From assembly GCA_039654915.1 (NCBI GenBank), contig CM077600.1, positions 35,766,992-35,830,991 of the forward strand: a DNA stretch of 64,000 bases, written 5' to 3'. The notes beneath the pieces were generated by a model that worked only from the letters and a program-made list of their open reading frames with translations, searched no databases and was not told the origin of the DNA. Position numbers and translations under genes: made by a program. The stretch's first letter is position 1. Every line of letters begins with the position of its first letter. This DNA is from Aquilaria yunnanensis. Taxonomy: Eukaryota; Streptophyta; Magnoliopsida; Malvales; Thymelaeaceae. Shown one piece after another: positions 47,743-59,537 of the stretch.

Positions 47743-48768
47743 GGGTTAATTGCATTCGTGGTTTCTAACATTAATTATTGTTCTATTTCAGACCATAACT
47801 TCGATTTCTTACATCGAAAGTCCCTAACCTCGTTTAAGTGTTTTACACTTTCCGTTAACTTGAGTTTTTAAGTTGGATGAAAAAAAAAATGTAGAACAAT
47901 TTTTAACCCTTGTAAAATATGCATTTGCCTTCAAAACTTTGAAATTTTTCATTCTAACAATCTAACCACCCTTCAAGCACAACCTATCACTTCCAACTCA
48001 TACTCTACCATCATTGGCAATCCCTCCACATTGTCATTTCTAGCCATCACCACCTACAAATAATGCCATATAGAGGAAAAAAATGAGATCATGCAATGCC
48101 TATCCACTGTACCCTATCGCAATTCTTGCACCACCCAATTTGTGACATCCAAAGACATCTTCGGTCTCACCCATTAAGTTTGTATCACCGAACATGAATG
48201 AAAACCCAAACATAAAATTAGACCAAAATCCTAGTCAATGGATTGGGTCGTGTTCCTAATTCCTTTAACGATAGCCACAATTGGGACAATCGGGGCCTTG
48301 GTTTTGCTTGGGCATGAAGGTAGGCTAATGACAGCTAAAGACATTGGTGGTGGAAAATTAGGTGTTGCATGAATCGCGATGGGTTATGATGGACATGTGT
48401 TGCGTGTTATCCTTTTCCTCCTCTATATGGCATCGCTTGTAGGTGGTAACACTTGGAAGTGACGGACGTGGGGTGAGACAGGGTGGATTAAGGAGCAAGG
48501 GTGACTAGCGGTGGTGGAGTGGTGGTTGGAAGTGATGGGTTAAGCATGAAAGGTGGTTGGATTGTTAAATGGAAAAGTTTCAAGGTTTTGAAAGCAAATG
48601 CAAAGTTTTCTAGGGTCAAAACTTGTTTTTCACTTAATGGCTTAAGTTAACAGAAGATCTAATACGGAACACTTAAATAAAGTTAGAGAATTTTTATGTA
48701 AGAAATCAAGATTAAGGTCTAAAATAGAATAATTATTAAAAATTAGGGGCTAAGGATACAATTAACCC
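47743..48768. mobile_element. Mutator-like non-autonomous element with perfect 10-bp target duplication
   Basis: ATCATCATTA lies immediately before (47733-47742) and after (48769-48778) the element. The ends are inverted: it begins GGGTTAATTGCAT and its reverse complement begins GGGTTAATTGTAT. Arm similarity continues for about 130 bases and more weakly to about 250. Long inverted ends plus a 9-10-bp duplication are typical of Mutator-like elements. The 1026-bp body has no transposase. The interior (about 48050-48500) is GC-richer, which could be cargo, but no source gene is recognised. Confidence 0.8.
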
Positions 48769-48778
48769 ATCATCATTA

Positions 48779-49334
48779 ACTTTGCAATAAGCAAGCAAGG
48801 GATAACTATTCATATTTGACATCGTGCACAAACTCTAGTTAAATATCAATTGTAACTATGTTGAAATTTTTTGTTGACCACTCAACAAACAAGAACATAG
48901 TTAATCAATGATATTTATTGATATTAAGTGATCTACTTGTACCTTTTTGTCAATTTTTTCTGAAGTAAAAACGTAAACTTGTACAGTCCAAGCTCCAGAA
49001 TCCAAACTCCAAACTAATTTTCAATATGCCTCTAGGTCTAATTACTAAAAAAACATATTTCAAAAACAAAAGTAAAAATAGTATAAAGTGCCTTTTTTAA
49101 TATTTCTTTTGTATTTCAGTAAAAGGTATTTATTTTGGCATTTACTTCCCCTGTCCCCCCATTATGAGATATGAAATCTTATCAGATTATAAATGTAATA
49201 TCACTATTTTTAGAAATAATATATTTTATTATTAATTAGTATATTTTTCATTCAAAAAATATCAATAACAAATTTTGTTGTATCCACTAACATATTTTCT
49301 GGCCTTGCCTCTGCCCTTGAGCAAGCGAATACAT
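48779..49334. other. Short intergenic spacer between two Mutator-like elements
   Basis: AT-rich DNA with no recognisable gene. TTCAAAAACAAAAGTAAAAAT and TTTATTATTAATTAG type words only. Confidence 0.35.
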
Positions 49335-49344
49335 GTAGATCAAT

Positions 49345-50361
49345 GGGACAAAATATTAGTCAGTCCTAAAACTTTTAGCCTTTTGCCAACAAAGTCCTTA
49401 AATTCATCGACTTGTTAAAATAATCATAAAACTATGAAATTGTTAGCTATATTAGTTCTAATTCGGATGTTTTGTTAAGTGATAGATGAGAAAGCTAAGG
49501 TAGCCCATAATGGACATTTAAATAATGACTTGTTAACTCTTTTTATCTATTTAGTAACTTTGGGGGTTTAATTGCTAAAAAAATATAACAGTGATTAAAA
49601 CACTTATTTCCCAATGTTTCAATTGACCATTTGACGTCAACCGTTGCCAACAATTGGCACTCACACTTGTCTTCCGTGACAATCCATCTTCAATCTACTA
49701 TGAACCTAGCCTTTGCTTAAGGCTTGATCGTCGTCGTTCGCCACACCAGAACTTTGTTGACATTGCCGATAACTGTTTTAAGCAAAGACCCTTACCAATC
49801 ATTTCTCCCATCTCAACGATCACACCAATCAAATAAGAACCCAACATAACCCGTTTGTGACTACCTTCAATTCAACATCATTTGTGGCTGGTGATGCCTG
49901 AGAATGGTGGCCTCTGGTGATGGGATATGTCAGTGGTGGGCTAGAGTGGCTGGCAACGATGGAGCGATGGCGGGGAAGCTCGACAGTGTTCCAAAGGTGG
50001 CAACGATAGAGGGAAGAGGTTTCGGGGAGTAGGGAGTGAGGAATTAGGGACCAGAGATGTAGTTTCCCTTTTTTTTCTTTACTAGGAGCTTAATTAGGGT
50101 TTCATAATTGTGGGTAGGATCATTGCACTATGTGTGTAATTGCAAACTCACCCTCAAAATAAAAAAGATGGATATAAGTCAACATTTATTGGCCGTTATG
50201 TCCCACCTCAACTTTTCTACCAACCACGTAGTGAGACATCTACAATAGGGTTAATAGAGCGAACGATTTCATAGTTCTAGAACTACTTCAGCAAGTCAGT
50301 GAGTTTTAGGACTATATTGGCAAAATGTAAAAAGTTTTAGAACTAACTAATATGTTATCCT
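49345..50361. mobile_element. Mutator-like non-autonomous element with perfect 10-bp target duplication
   Basis: GTAGATCAAT flanks both sides (49335-49344 and 50362-50371). The left end GGGACAAAATATTAGTCAGT pairs with the right end in reverse complement AGGATAACATATTAGTTAGT. The arms stay similar for about 130 bases (CCTAAAACTTTT...CATTTTGCCAA, AACTATGAAAT-GTT). The interior contains a GC-richer block (about 49620-50050) with a 60-codon frame at 49654-49836 that is not recognised. The family is different in sequence from the one at 47743 but identical in design. Confidence 0.8.
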
Positions 50362-50752
50362 GTAGATCAATTATCCCGAAGTGAACTTATACATGTTTAA
50401 TTGCAAGCACATGCTAAAATTCATCTTTAGATATGTTTGAAATAGTTTTTATAATTAGCATTAGAGTTTCAGAAAATTTATTTAATCTGTTAAAGTTAAA
50501 AGCTAAAAATTTTATCATTACAATTTTTTTTATCAAAACCATAATACTAATTACTAACACTAATGCCAAACGTTGCCTTCATCTTATGGCAGCCTGTCAT
50601 TTTCACATAATTAAGATGGTGTTTAGTTATAGAAAACTTTCTCATTTTCATTTCAAAATTCCTTTAATAAAATTTGAATGTATAATATTTTTTAAGGAAG
50701 TGGAAAATTTTATTTTCTAAAATTTGAAAAAACTCAAATGTAAAAATAAATA

Positions 50753-52140
50753 GCTAAAATCACTTTTTGTCCCTTAAACTATAGTGACTTAGACATTTTA
50801 GTCTCTGCTGTATGACTCAGTTTTTTACTCTCTCAAACTGTGAAAAATTGGACATTTTGCCCCTTTAACTCAATAACTCGGTTAAATTGACATTAACACA
50901 ATTATATTTACAAAGGTTTAGTGACTTGATTATAAAAATTTAAAGTTTTAGTTGTTAATCACAAAAATACATAACGTGAAGCACTTGATGATAATTTTTT
51001 TACACTAAAAAACATGTACAATGTATATTAGGTAATTAAAGAGTTGCTAAGGAAAGTTGGGAGAAAACCTACTTGCTTTTTGAAACATGGAGGGCGTCAA
51101 GCTAAAAATTAGCAGAGAGAAATGCACAATGCACCTGGCGCAATAAAAGGAGGGTGGGCATTTGAACCCACTGCTAACTAGGTTGCGTGCTGCGAACACT
51201 TAATGATAAGTAAACATAAACTTAGTTAAGTGTCAAAATTACAAATTAAATATATTTAACTAAAAAATAATTAAATTAGATTTAATAAAAAAAATTCTTA
51301 TGACTAAACATATTTAACTAAAAAAAATACAAATTAAATTAAAAGATAATCCAAAAACAAGATGAGTGGACGTATCATAATTTTGTTAAGGTCGGACAAG
51401 AAAATGACATGGGCGAGAAGATGAGCGATGATGGGGGAGCACCCAGACGAGAAGATGAGTGGTGATGGGGAAACATAAAACAAGGTCGTAGGACCAAAAG
51501 GGGCTGAGGCCAGAGTAACGATTTGAGTGGAAGTGAGAAAGAAAGTATGAGTTAGAAAAAAGGGCAGTAAGGTGGAAGGTGTCGAGGACAGAGATAAGGA
51601 AGAGTGCGGGGAGCTGAGGGTAGAAAGGAAGAGGCGAGCGAAGTCTAGGTTTAGAGTTTTGGTGGTGGTGGTGGAGGGAACTAGTGTTCTCAGTAGCGAC
51701 AAGAAAGATTGCGGTGGAGACACTTGAACTGTTGTCACAAAGATTTTGCATTGACGAAGAGACAAGTAATTTAGGAACGGCTTACTTGTGGTTTAGGAAT
51801 GGGGATGCGCTTGATTCCGTAATCAATATTGATTAGGCAGCGAAAAGTGATTGGGAGTGTGGTCACAATTAGGGACATGGCTGACGAATTGGGGACGATG
51901 CTTGGATTGTTAAATGGTAAAGTATATGGTATAGAAGAAAGAAAATAAAAAGCTGAAGGACTGCACACGCAATTTCTTTCTTTTTTTTTTTTTTTATGGG
52001 CTAGTCAATTAACGGATGTGAGGTCAAAGGGGCAAAATGCTCCACAGTTCATAGCTGGGGTGCTAGGTTACATTGCGCTAAACTGCAGGGACTTTTTTGA
52101 CTAAGTTGCTATAGTTTGAGGGACTAAAAGTGATTTAGGA
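50753..52140. mobile_element. Inverted-repeat (MULE-like) element, about 1.4 kb
   Basis: The left end CTAAAATCACTTTTTGTCCC and the right end in reverse complement CCTAAATCACTTTTAGTCCC match, followed by AAACTATAG and, further in, CATTTTGCCCCTTT on both arms. The probable duplication is imperfect (AAAAATAAA against AAAAATGAA). The interior is GC-richer at 51360-51780. A minus-strand frame of 143 codons (51765-51334) and an overlapping one of 121 codons (51751-51386) are Ser/Thr/Leu/Pro-rich without a recognisable domain. They may be captured leader or coding sequence. No transposase. Confidence 0.6.
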
Positions 52141-52164
52141 AAAATGAAAAACGTCTAAAATGAC

Positions 52165-52402
52165 ACTCCTTCCATTCCATATTTTTTACACCATTTACTT
52201 TTTAGCAATTAACTTATGATTTTTTATTTTCAACATTTTAGTATATAGATGAAGGATTTTTATATAAGAATGATAAATCAAGATATATAGTTTATAAATA
52301 TATTTTTTTTAATTTTTTTTTAACAAATATTAATATGAATAAATTGAAGTCAAACTAAGCGAAAAAGCCAAATAGTGCACAGAATATGCGACAGAAAGAG
52401 TA
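52165..52402. mobile_element. Decayed Stowaway-like MITE
   Basis: It begins CTCCTTCCATTCCATATTTTTTACACC. The right side in reverse complement reads ACTCTTTCTGTCGCATATTCTGTGCAC, with the CTCCCTCCGTCCC pattern recognisable through several substitutions. There is no coding sequence. It is older-looking than the Stowaway element at 53096. Confidence 0.5.
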
Positions 52403-52682
52403 ATTTCTATTTTATAGATGAGTTTTTCAAAGTTTTGAAAACATAGTTTTATACAATCTTGAACCAAATTACGAGCTCAAATTTTTATTTAAAATATTAA
52501 AAAATAATGAAAAAAAAATCTACATCCAAACACAACCTTCATTATCTCCACTTATTCTCTCTTTCTTTCTTTTTTTGGTTCCCATGAGAAAAGAAGTGAC
52601 TGCGGTTTTATCCTTTCGTAGACCGCAATTAAAACCCAAAGAGCAGGAATCATAGTGTTGAAAATACTCTTAACAAAAAAAT

Positions 52683-54151
52683 TTTGAGAGGCAGAAATCT
52701 TAAATTTATCACTAATTGTTTTGATTGAGTGTGAATATGTTACTATAATTTTTTTTGCTCAATCTCTTATTAATATTTTAAAATAGGTCAGATGTGTAAC
52801 TAAAGTTTCAAATTAGGAATAGATATGTCATTGTTTGTTAAAAACCTAATGAAAAATATTGAAATTAACAAAATTTAAAATTTTATGGTGATAATGTTGG
52901 TTTTAACAAACTTTAAGAACCTTTTGTACTTAGGTTCTCTCTCTCTCTCTCTCTCTCTCTAATGTTAGCGGGGAGATTGGATAGTAGAGACGGAGGGAGG
53001 GCTACAACGGGGTTGGAGAGCTGACAGTGGAGATTAACATTTTTTTGGCAAAAATTTTAAAGGTCCTAATATTTTTTGAAAGATACTCCCTCCGTCCCAT
53101 ATTCTTTGCAACACTTTCCATTTTGGGTTGTCCCAAATTCTTTGCAACATTTCCTTCTTTAGTAAGTTTTATCATATATTTTTACCATTTTATCCCTATT
53201 CTCTCACACTGCTCAAGTCTCCCGTTCCTCCATTACTACTAAATTTCTCTATTTTGTTTCTTTCTCAACGGCGACTGAATGGCAACAATAGCTGGAGTAA
53301 GGGAAGAAGGTGATGGACCGGCGAAGTCGACGACAATGGGAGTAAGGGAAGGAGACATTCTCGGGCGGCTGGTTCGACGGATCGAGGCGTCGGATGGACG
53401 GATGAACGGATCGATGAGGGCAATGAATAGAAAGATCGACGGATCGGCACGGTGGGGCAACAAATCGACAGATTCCAAGGCGATGGAGAAAGAGGTGTCG
53501 GATTGATTGATGGTGCCATCGAGAGAGGCGATGGACCAAGGACGATGGTATGATCGTCGACCAAGGAGGCGATTGTGCCATTGAGAAAGGCGGTGGACCA
53601 AGGATGCGATGGTGCGACTGTAGACGGCGGCGGCAGATCGTGGATGATGGACGGGGAAGCTCCAAATTGAGAACGGCAACAATGGGGAGGTTCTCCCCCC
53701 GTCTTTGGTTCCTTCAATTTTGAATCAATCTGCAGGCGCTATGGATTCTCGAGTGAAGATTAAGTGATTCGGAGGTCTGGCGAGGAGGCGAGTTGAGCGG
53801 GCTGGGCGGAGGAGCTCCAGCGAGTAGGTTAGGCGGCAGCGGCAGAGAAACATTAGCAAGTGGAAAAGGAAGAGATGAAGAGTAAAAATGGAAAGAAAGG
53901 GTAAACAGTTGCTATCCTTGGTATGCGTGCCAAATGGAAATGTTGCAAACATCATGGGACGGAGGGAGTACATAATAACCCCAAAATTTTAACACTGTGA
54001 CTTTTACCAGTTTTCATTATTTTTAATCCACAGTGACATATTTGGGTCATTTTTTAAACATTAAAAAAAGATTGATTTTAAAAAAACTATAGTGACAGAT
54101 GTCTGTTAACCCCAAAATATTAGTGGTAAATTTGATATTTTTGCCTTTCTC
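52683..54151. mobile_element. Inverted-repeat element interrupted by a Stowaway-type element
   Basis: The left arm (GAGAGGCAGAAATCTTAAATTTATCACTAATTGTTTT, split here by blocks) matches the reverse complement of the right arm (GAGAAAGGCAAAAATATC, AAATTTACCACTAATATTTT). Similarity goes on for about 100 bases (ATGTTACTATAATTTTTTTT, ATGTCACT). A CT microsatellite lies at 52938-52961. The inner part is broken by the element at 53096-53968. The right edge is 77 bases from the SUT-B stop codon, so it adjoins that gene's 3' UTR. No clean target duplication. Confidence 0.5.
53096..53968. mobile_element. Stowaway (Tc1/mariner-type) element with GC-rich interior
   Basis: The left end is CTCCCTCCGTCCCATATTC and the right end, in reverse complement, CTCCCTCCGTCCCATGATG. 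Both are bordered by TA (53094-53095 and 53969-53970), the Tc1/mariner-type duplication. The inverted ends continue TTGCAACA-TTTCCATTT. At 873 bp it is several times longer than ordinary Stowaway MITEs (usually 100-400 bp). The 53270-53850 interior is GC-rich, with overlapping long minus frames (147, 138 and 150 codons, within 53717-53239) and one plus frame (53279-53506), none with a known domain. The interior looks like acquired sequence. Confidence 0.8.
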
Positions 54152-54227
54152 ATATGATGATGAGACCTGATCATGCTCCATTCGAGTCCAACATGCAGCG
54201 GCGTGATGAGTAGAGGAAGGTGAATAT

Positions 54228-56103
54228 TCAGTGGCCGGCCTCTACGGCTTCCGAAAGCGAAACTTGCTTTGGCGGTTTGGGCAGCAAGAATATCACCAGT
54301 AAGCCGCTCACTGCCGCCACCACCGCACCCATCACAAACGCCGGCAGGTTGCCACCCCCGAACGCGGTGTCCAGCGGTCCCGCTACTATGGACACAATCA
54401 TCTGTGGAATAACTATGGACACGTTGAGGACCCCCAAGGATAGCCCTAAAAATTAATGCAAATCAATTTTCAATCCCCAAATTAAGCTATATATATGTCA
54501 CGTACTAACAAATACCAGTTGATAAGAGACCAAGGAGCTAATTAATTAAGAGGTTAAACAAAGAAATGAGAAGAAAAATAAGCTACATGCATGCACAAGT
54601 TTAGTTAATTTTATTTTTATTTGTAGCGTGTTAGTAGTGTAGTAGTAGTATATTTTTTTTTTATCCTTTTTTTTACGTACCTTGACCCCCACCGCTGGTG
54701 GAGCAGAAGATTGAAGCCAGAGCAAACGGAACGCTGAATGTCACCTAACATGCATTAATTATAAAAAATAAGCTTCTAATTAATTAAATTACGATATCCG
54801 CCTGTTAGCCCAAATTAGGCTACGTACTTCAAGAAGAAGAAGCGAAAGGAGGAGGTTATAGTAATAAAAACAATTAATGTGTAGGTACCGAGAGAGGGAT
54901 TCCAAGGATGGCGAAAATAGCGAAGGCGCCGCCTCTGATGTTGGACGGCGGTGGCTGTAGCGGCAGCTCTGGTGCTTGAGCTGCCCTCCAACGCTCCGCC
55001 AGCTTGGTGACGACAACCGTGCCACCCAGGCTGCCGGCGAGGATGAAATTGACGACCCCCCACACGTTCTGGACGCCTCTGAGTAGACGTCCCAAGGACT
55101 CCAGCCCCAGCGCATGAATCCCCAAAACTACGGAGTTGATCAGCAGACCCATCGACCCGGCCCGTACTCCCTTCTCATACAATATCTTGTGCCTGTCGGT
55201 GCCGTCCGCAGTCCCACCGTACACCTCCCTCCCCATCCAGTCGGTGTCGAAGAGCAGGAAGGGGAACCAGGCGATCCAGTTCAAGCACGTCACTGCCAGC
55301 AGAATCCACATCGGCTTCTTCAGCGTTTTGAATGCACCCGCCAGCTCCGCGAAGAAGGAAAACACTGATCCTCTATCATCCTCATCTTTACCCTCCTTGA
55401 TCAACGGCGTCTCTTCCACCGTAACCACCGCCGTTATTGCCACCGCCAGCAGGAGCACCACGTCGATCAAGAAGCACGTTTTCAGATTGGCGCAGAAGAC
55501 GTCGCAGCTCACGGTGCGGGTGAAGGGGAGGAATTTGTACAGCTTCGCCCGGGCGCCCGCCGCGTACCCCAGCACATTGCCCAGGGCCATGAAGAATGCG
55601 AACCAGCTGTTGGCGAGCCGCATGCGCTTGTGATCGCCGGCTGAGAGATCAGCCAAAAAGGCGCGGCAGGGGCCTTGGAGCATGTTGTTGGCGACGTCCA
55701 GAACCCAGAAACCGACCACGAAGATGGCCACGGCGCGGGGCTTGGTGGGCTTGTCGAGGGGATCCCCGCAGCTGTAGCCGATGTCCTTGGCGAAGCCAAT
55801 GAGGAAGATCGCAAAAACAATTAAGACAGCGCCTCCAGCGATGTAGGGGCGGCGGCGGCCGAAGCGGGAGAGGCAGCGGTCGCTGTAGTAGCCGACGGTG
55901 GGCTGGACGAGGAGGCCGGACAGGGGGCCACAGAGCCAGATGAAGGTGGCCCAGGCGTGGGGGACGCCAAGGGTTTGGACGTAGGGGGTGAGCAGGGACA
56001 GCTGCAGGGCCCACCCGAACTGAATGCCGGTGGCGATGGACGCCACCGTAATGATCTTTCGCATCGAGGCCGGAGGTGGGTCGGTGATAACTCCCTTCTC
56101 CAT
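54228..56103 (-). CDS. Sucrose transporter SUT-B (SUC/SUT type I), three exons
   Basis: Exons 56103-54889, 54744-54681 and 54445-54228 join in frame to 498 residues with two GT-AG introns (144 and 235 bases). The protein has the same 12-helix plan as [18 protein letters not shown] with His 49, [67 protein letters not shown], and a C-terminus [16 protein letters not shown]. The central cytosolic loop is acidic ([10 protein letters not shown]). The role by family is proton-coupled sucrose uptake across the plasma membrane, often phloem loading. The frame extends upstream to an ATG at 56250, but the MEKG start at 56103 aligns with SUT-A and leaves a normal short N-terminus. The intron that SUT-A has after VVPQ is absent here. 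Confidence 0.93.
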
Positions 56104-59077
56104 GATTGAGCCGGGGGAGTCGAAGCCTAGCTGGCTGGCTACACCAGTGCTTTGAAATTGATTAATGAGAATGCAGTCAAGTGATATAGGAAGTGGAGGG
56201 AAAGAGGCCTTAAATTTAATATCCGTAAAATGTAGATTGGCACCAAGCAAAATGAAAGCTAAGCTGCCCTTGCTGAAGCTCTAAACCTGGGGCAATTTCT
56301 TATGATGCGAAAAGACAAAAAATTAAGAATAATTAGGTTATTTACTTGGCTTAAAAAATTCCAGACAATTAAAAAGTATAATTAATTTTCTGAAAGGAGA
56401 GGGAGAGGCGATCGAAAGCGGAGGAGACAAAAGGTGAAACTAGGGACACCACCTGTTTCGGCTACAGTGACCCAACTCATCTGCTCAGCTCTCCTGACCC
56501 TCTCTCCCTCGCACTGTTAGATTAGTCGAAATAAAAGCAACATGTCCAAAGCACACAATTCTTCTTACTTATCTATCCATCAAAACTTTTAAATTATGTT
56601 AGTTATATTAGCCAAACCTTCACGAAAATCAGAATTTTAAAATATGGATATCCAAAATGTATTTATTCCACATATGAAAATTAACCAGGGAAGTAGCATG
56701 CATCAACACTGTTTTTATTTTTCAATCTGATTAGTAATTACTCTACTTCTATGAAAAAAATTCTTTCTTAATTCTGTGCTGTGAATTTTTCTTTTACAAG
56801 GAGGATTTTATATTTTCAGTCTAGTTTTTGTCAGCATCTAAAGGTACTCAATAATCAAAGGAGCACGATTTTGATTGGGCTGTGTGCCTGTGCGACACTA
56901 AATTTATCTGCTTTCGGCGGGCTCAACTCAATGTTATTCTTGCAAAACCGAGCGCACATTAACCCATTACCATTAGCCCAAACACACAAGCCTGTTTAAA
57001 TGAGCCCATGCCCTCATTTAGCCCAATACCGTTAGCAAAGCCGAGCTCAATACCCTTTACTTTAGCAACACTCACTCTCTTTGGATTGAATAAACAAACG
57101 AAGGAGGGGGAGGGGGAGGGGGGGAAATGGAAGAGGACGGGGAAGATAAATTAGTTTTCCAAATTTGGAGAGTTGAAAAAAATGTACTGTAAATAAGGGA
57201 ATTGGATAGATAATGACCTCTCCCCTCTATTTCATCCTATCCAAACAGGGGAGGCATACTAATTTTTTTTTTTTTTCATCCCCTCACCTTCCCCTAATCC
57301 AAACACACGAATCTCCACAAGAATTGGGATAATGAAAAATGGGACACCATATATTCAATTACATGCGGTCCCCAAAACTTATGATATTACAGCTAGGTCA
57401 CTGAGGTGGAACAAAAGGCAAGGGCGAAGAAAGGGCCAAACTTTAGGAATGTGTAAAACTGAATAACCAAACCGATCCAAGCTGCATATATAGTTCTGTT
57501 TTGCTTGGGTTTTAAGTGTCGTGATTTTGATTTGTTTTGGCTAGTGGCAGTGCAAAGACTGACCATATTCACAATTGAAAGAATCACTGACCACATTAAA
57601 ATTGATTTATGGATTTAATTACAACCCAAAATACCTCCTAAATAGTAATTTAAAATTTCGGGTTAAGTGCACTTAATTACTCCCTGAGGTTTGGCGGTAA
57701 TTTCAATTGCCTCCTGTAGGCTTCCCCCTCCATTTTTTATGCCATCAGATGTTAGTCAACCGCAATTAATAGTGGTAAATAAGGTGAAAAATCTAACCAT
57801 ATTCCTTGAACGATATTTGTCTCCTGCCTATTCTTACAATTAAAAAGGAAATAAATGAAAAATAAAAATTTAAAGTTGATTTTACCAATTAAAAAAATTA
57901 AAGGAACATCATCATGATTGAGGATTTATAGAGCAGGGGCTATCCGTTTAGGGTTGTTTTTGGAATTTTCTAGGTTTGTTAATGTTTGACCTTTGGTGAA
58001 TTGATGGTGGGTGTAGGTGTTTGATGGGGCAACTAGCTATAGGTTTTGTAAAACATGAAGCGCAGCCGTAATTTCGAAGGAATCTAAGGGATGTTTTTGT
58101 ACTTTCCCATAACTTTCCCAAAAACAAAAAAAAAAAATTGTTCACATATATATATGTCACAGCATTCAATCTAATTTCATCTTCTGCTGAATATCCTAAT
58201 TAAACTAATCAATGTTAAAGAATTAACCACAAATAATATACATATAAAAAGGAAGGAGCTCGTAGTGTATATAAACAAAGTAACTTTGATAAGTTCAATA
58301 TGTCGGATGGATCCAAAAGACCAGTGGACTAGAGCACAGGTCACGGGTCTTTGTTTCTTAGATGGCTCAAATTCAAAAATACTGGTATTGTTTAATGGAT
58401 AAGAGAGTGATCTTTTTGGTCGGTTGTGAAAGGTGGGGGACGACCCTTTTGTCAAAGAGTAAGGAGAGCGCTGTTACGGGTGAGGTCAGTGAAACAAAGG
58501 AAAATGATGACCTTACGTCTGTGCGAGCTCTTAGAATAAAAAATGGACCCGTATCGCCACGTACTTGCGGCAAATGTGAAAGGTTGGGTGTGGGTATGAC
58601 CATGGATACAGAAACGGTCCTACCAAAATTAACCCCCCATTTATTACATTGTTGCACTTTTGACCAACAACTTTGCCTTGCACTAAACGGCACACATTAT
58701 AATAATAGTTACTACATATCGCTCCTGTTTTTTTGTTTTTGTTTTTGTTTTTAATTTAATTTAAGCATAAACCCGGGGATTTGTATTTTTGCCGTTTTAT
58801 ATAGATTCCTCCAGCCATCATTCTACCAATTTCATTTTCACGGTTTATTTACCAACAAGATTCTGCCAAATTATATGTTCCCCTTTAATTATTCACCGGA
58901 ATTTGTTACATGCGTTAAAATCGAATGCTAAAAATTTTACTTCATCGGTAACATTGTCAACAACTCCGAATATATACCAGTAGATAAATTTCTTTAGAGA
59001 AACAATTCTGATCTCATAACTAATTAAACCAGTCTTTTTCTTCTATATAACTAATTTCATTCTCTAACTAATTTACA
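56104..59077. other. SUT-B upstream region and intergenic DNA
   Basis: The first few hundred bases should hold the SUT-B promoter; no element can be named with confidence. At 57660-57790 the sequence GGGTTAAGTGCACTTAATTACTCCCTGAGG resembles one arm of a plant inverted-repeat element, without a partner. The open frame at 58362-58754 (+, 130 codons, Cys-containing and not low-complexity: RTCGKCERLG) and opposing minus frames over the same stretch are unrecognised. They could be a gene remnant. Confidence 0.35.
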
Positions 59078-59099
59078 CCCCCCCCCCCCCCCCCCCCCC
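59078..59099. repeat. Poly-C run
   Basis: An uninterrupted run of about 22 C, followed directly by GGG and a CT-rich leader-like sequence. Runs this long are rare in plant DNA and prone to sequencing error; the length should be treated as uncertain. Confidence 0.8.
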
Positions 59100-59418
59100 G
59101 GGCTCTCCTCTCTCTTCTTCTCGTCTCTCTTCCGGATGATCGGGTCGTCCTTCTTCCTTGGCGTGGAATAAGCTTCAGAACTGAGAACCGACAGCCACAG
59201 GTGTGAAAAACAAGGTTAGAAGTTCAGAAATCACTTTAACAGTAAGAACCAGAGATCTACCTTTTCGTGTTAATTATTACATATTAACCCCCAACATCTT
59301 ACTTGCTTCGTTTGGGGCCTTCAGGCAGACTAATTAACCTTATTTCCTTTTTGCTGACGGAGCTTGTTTTTGCCCCCACCAGAAATTTTTAAAATCTTTA
59401 TTAGTTATTAGTTAAGTA

Positions 59419-59476
59419 ATACTCATTTCATCTAAAAAAGAATGAAATGTTTTCCTTTTTGTACTGTCCCAAAAAG

Positions 59477-59537
<61 letters not shown>

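Noticed and set aside
53239..53717. Three overlapping minus ORFs in the Stowaway interior as genes
   Set aside because: All three frames are open at once because of composition; His/Pro/Ser-rich translations show no domain.
55136..56014. ORFs of 165, 121 and 103 codons within SUT-B exon 1 in other frames
   Set aside because: They are GC-rich shadow frames of the transporter exon without their own family signature.
56104..56250. 49-residue N-terminal extension of SUT-B
   Set aside because: It is not found in SUT-A or in typical SUC proteins, and the MEKG start gives the usual N-terminus.
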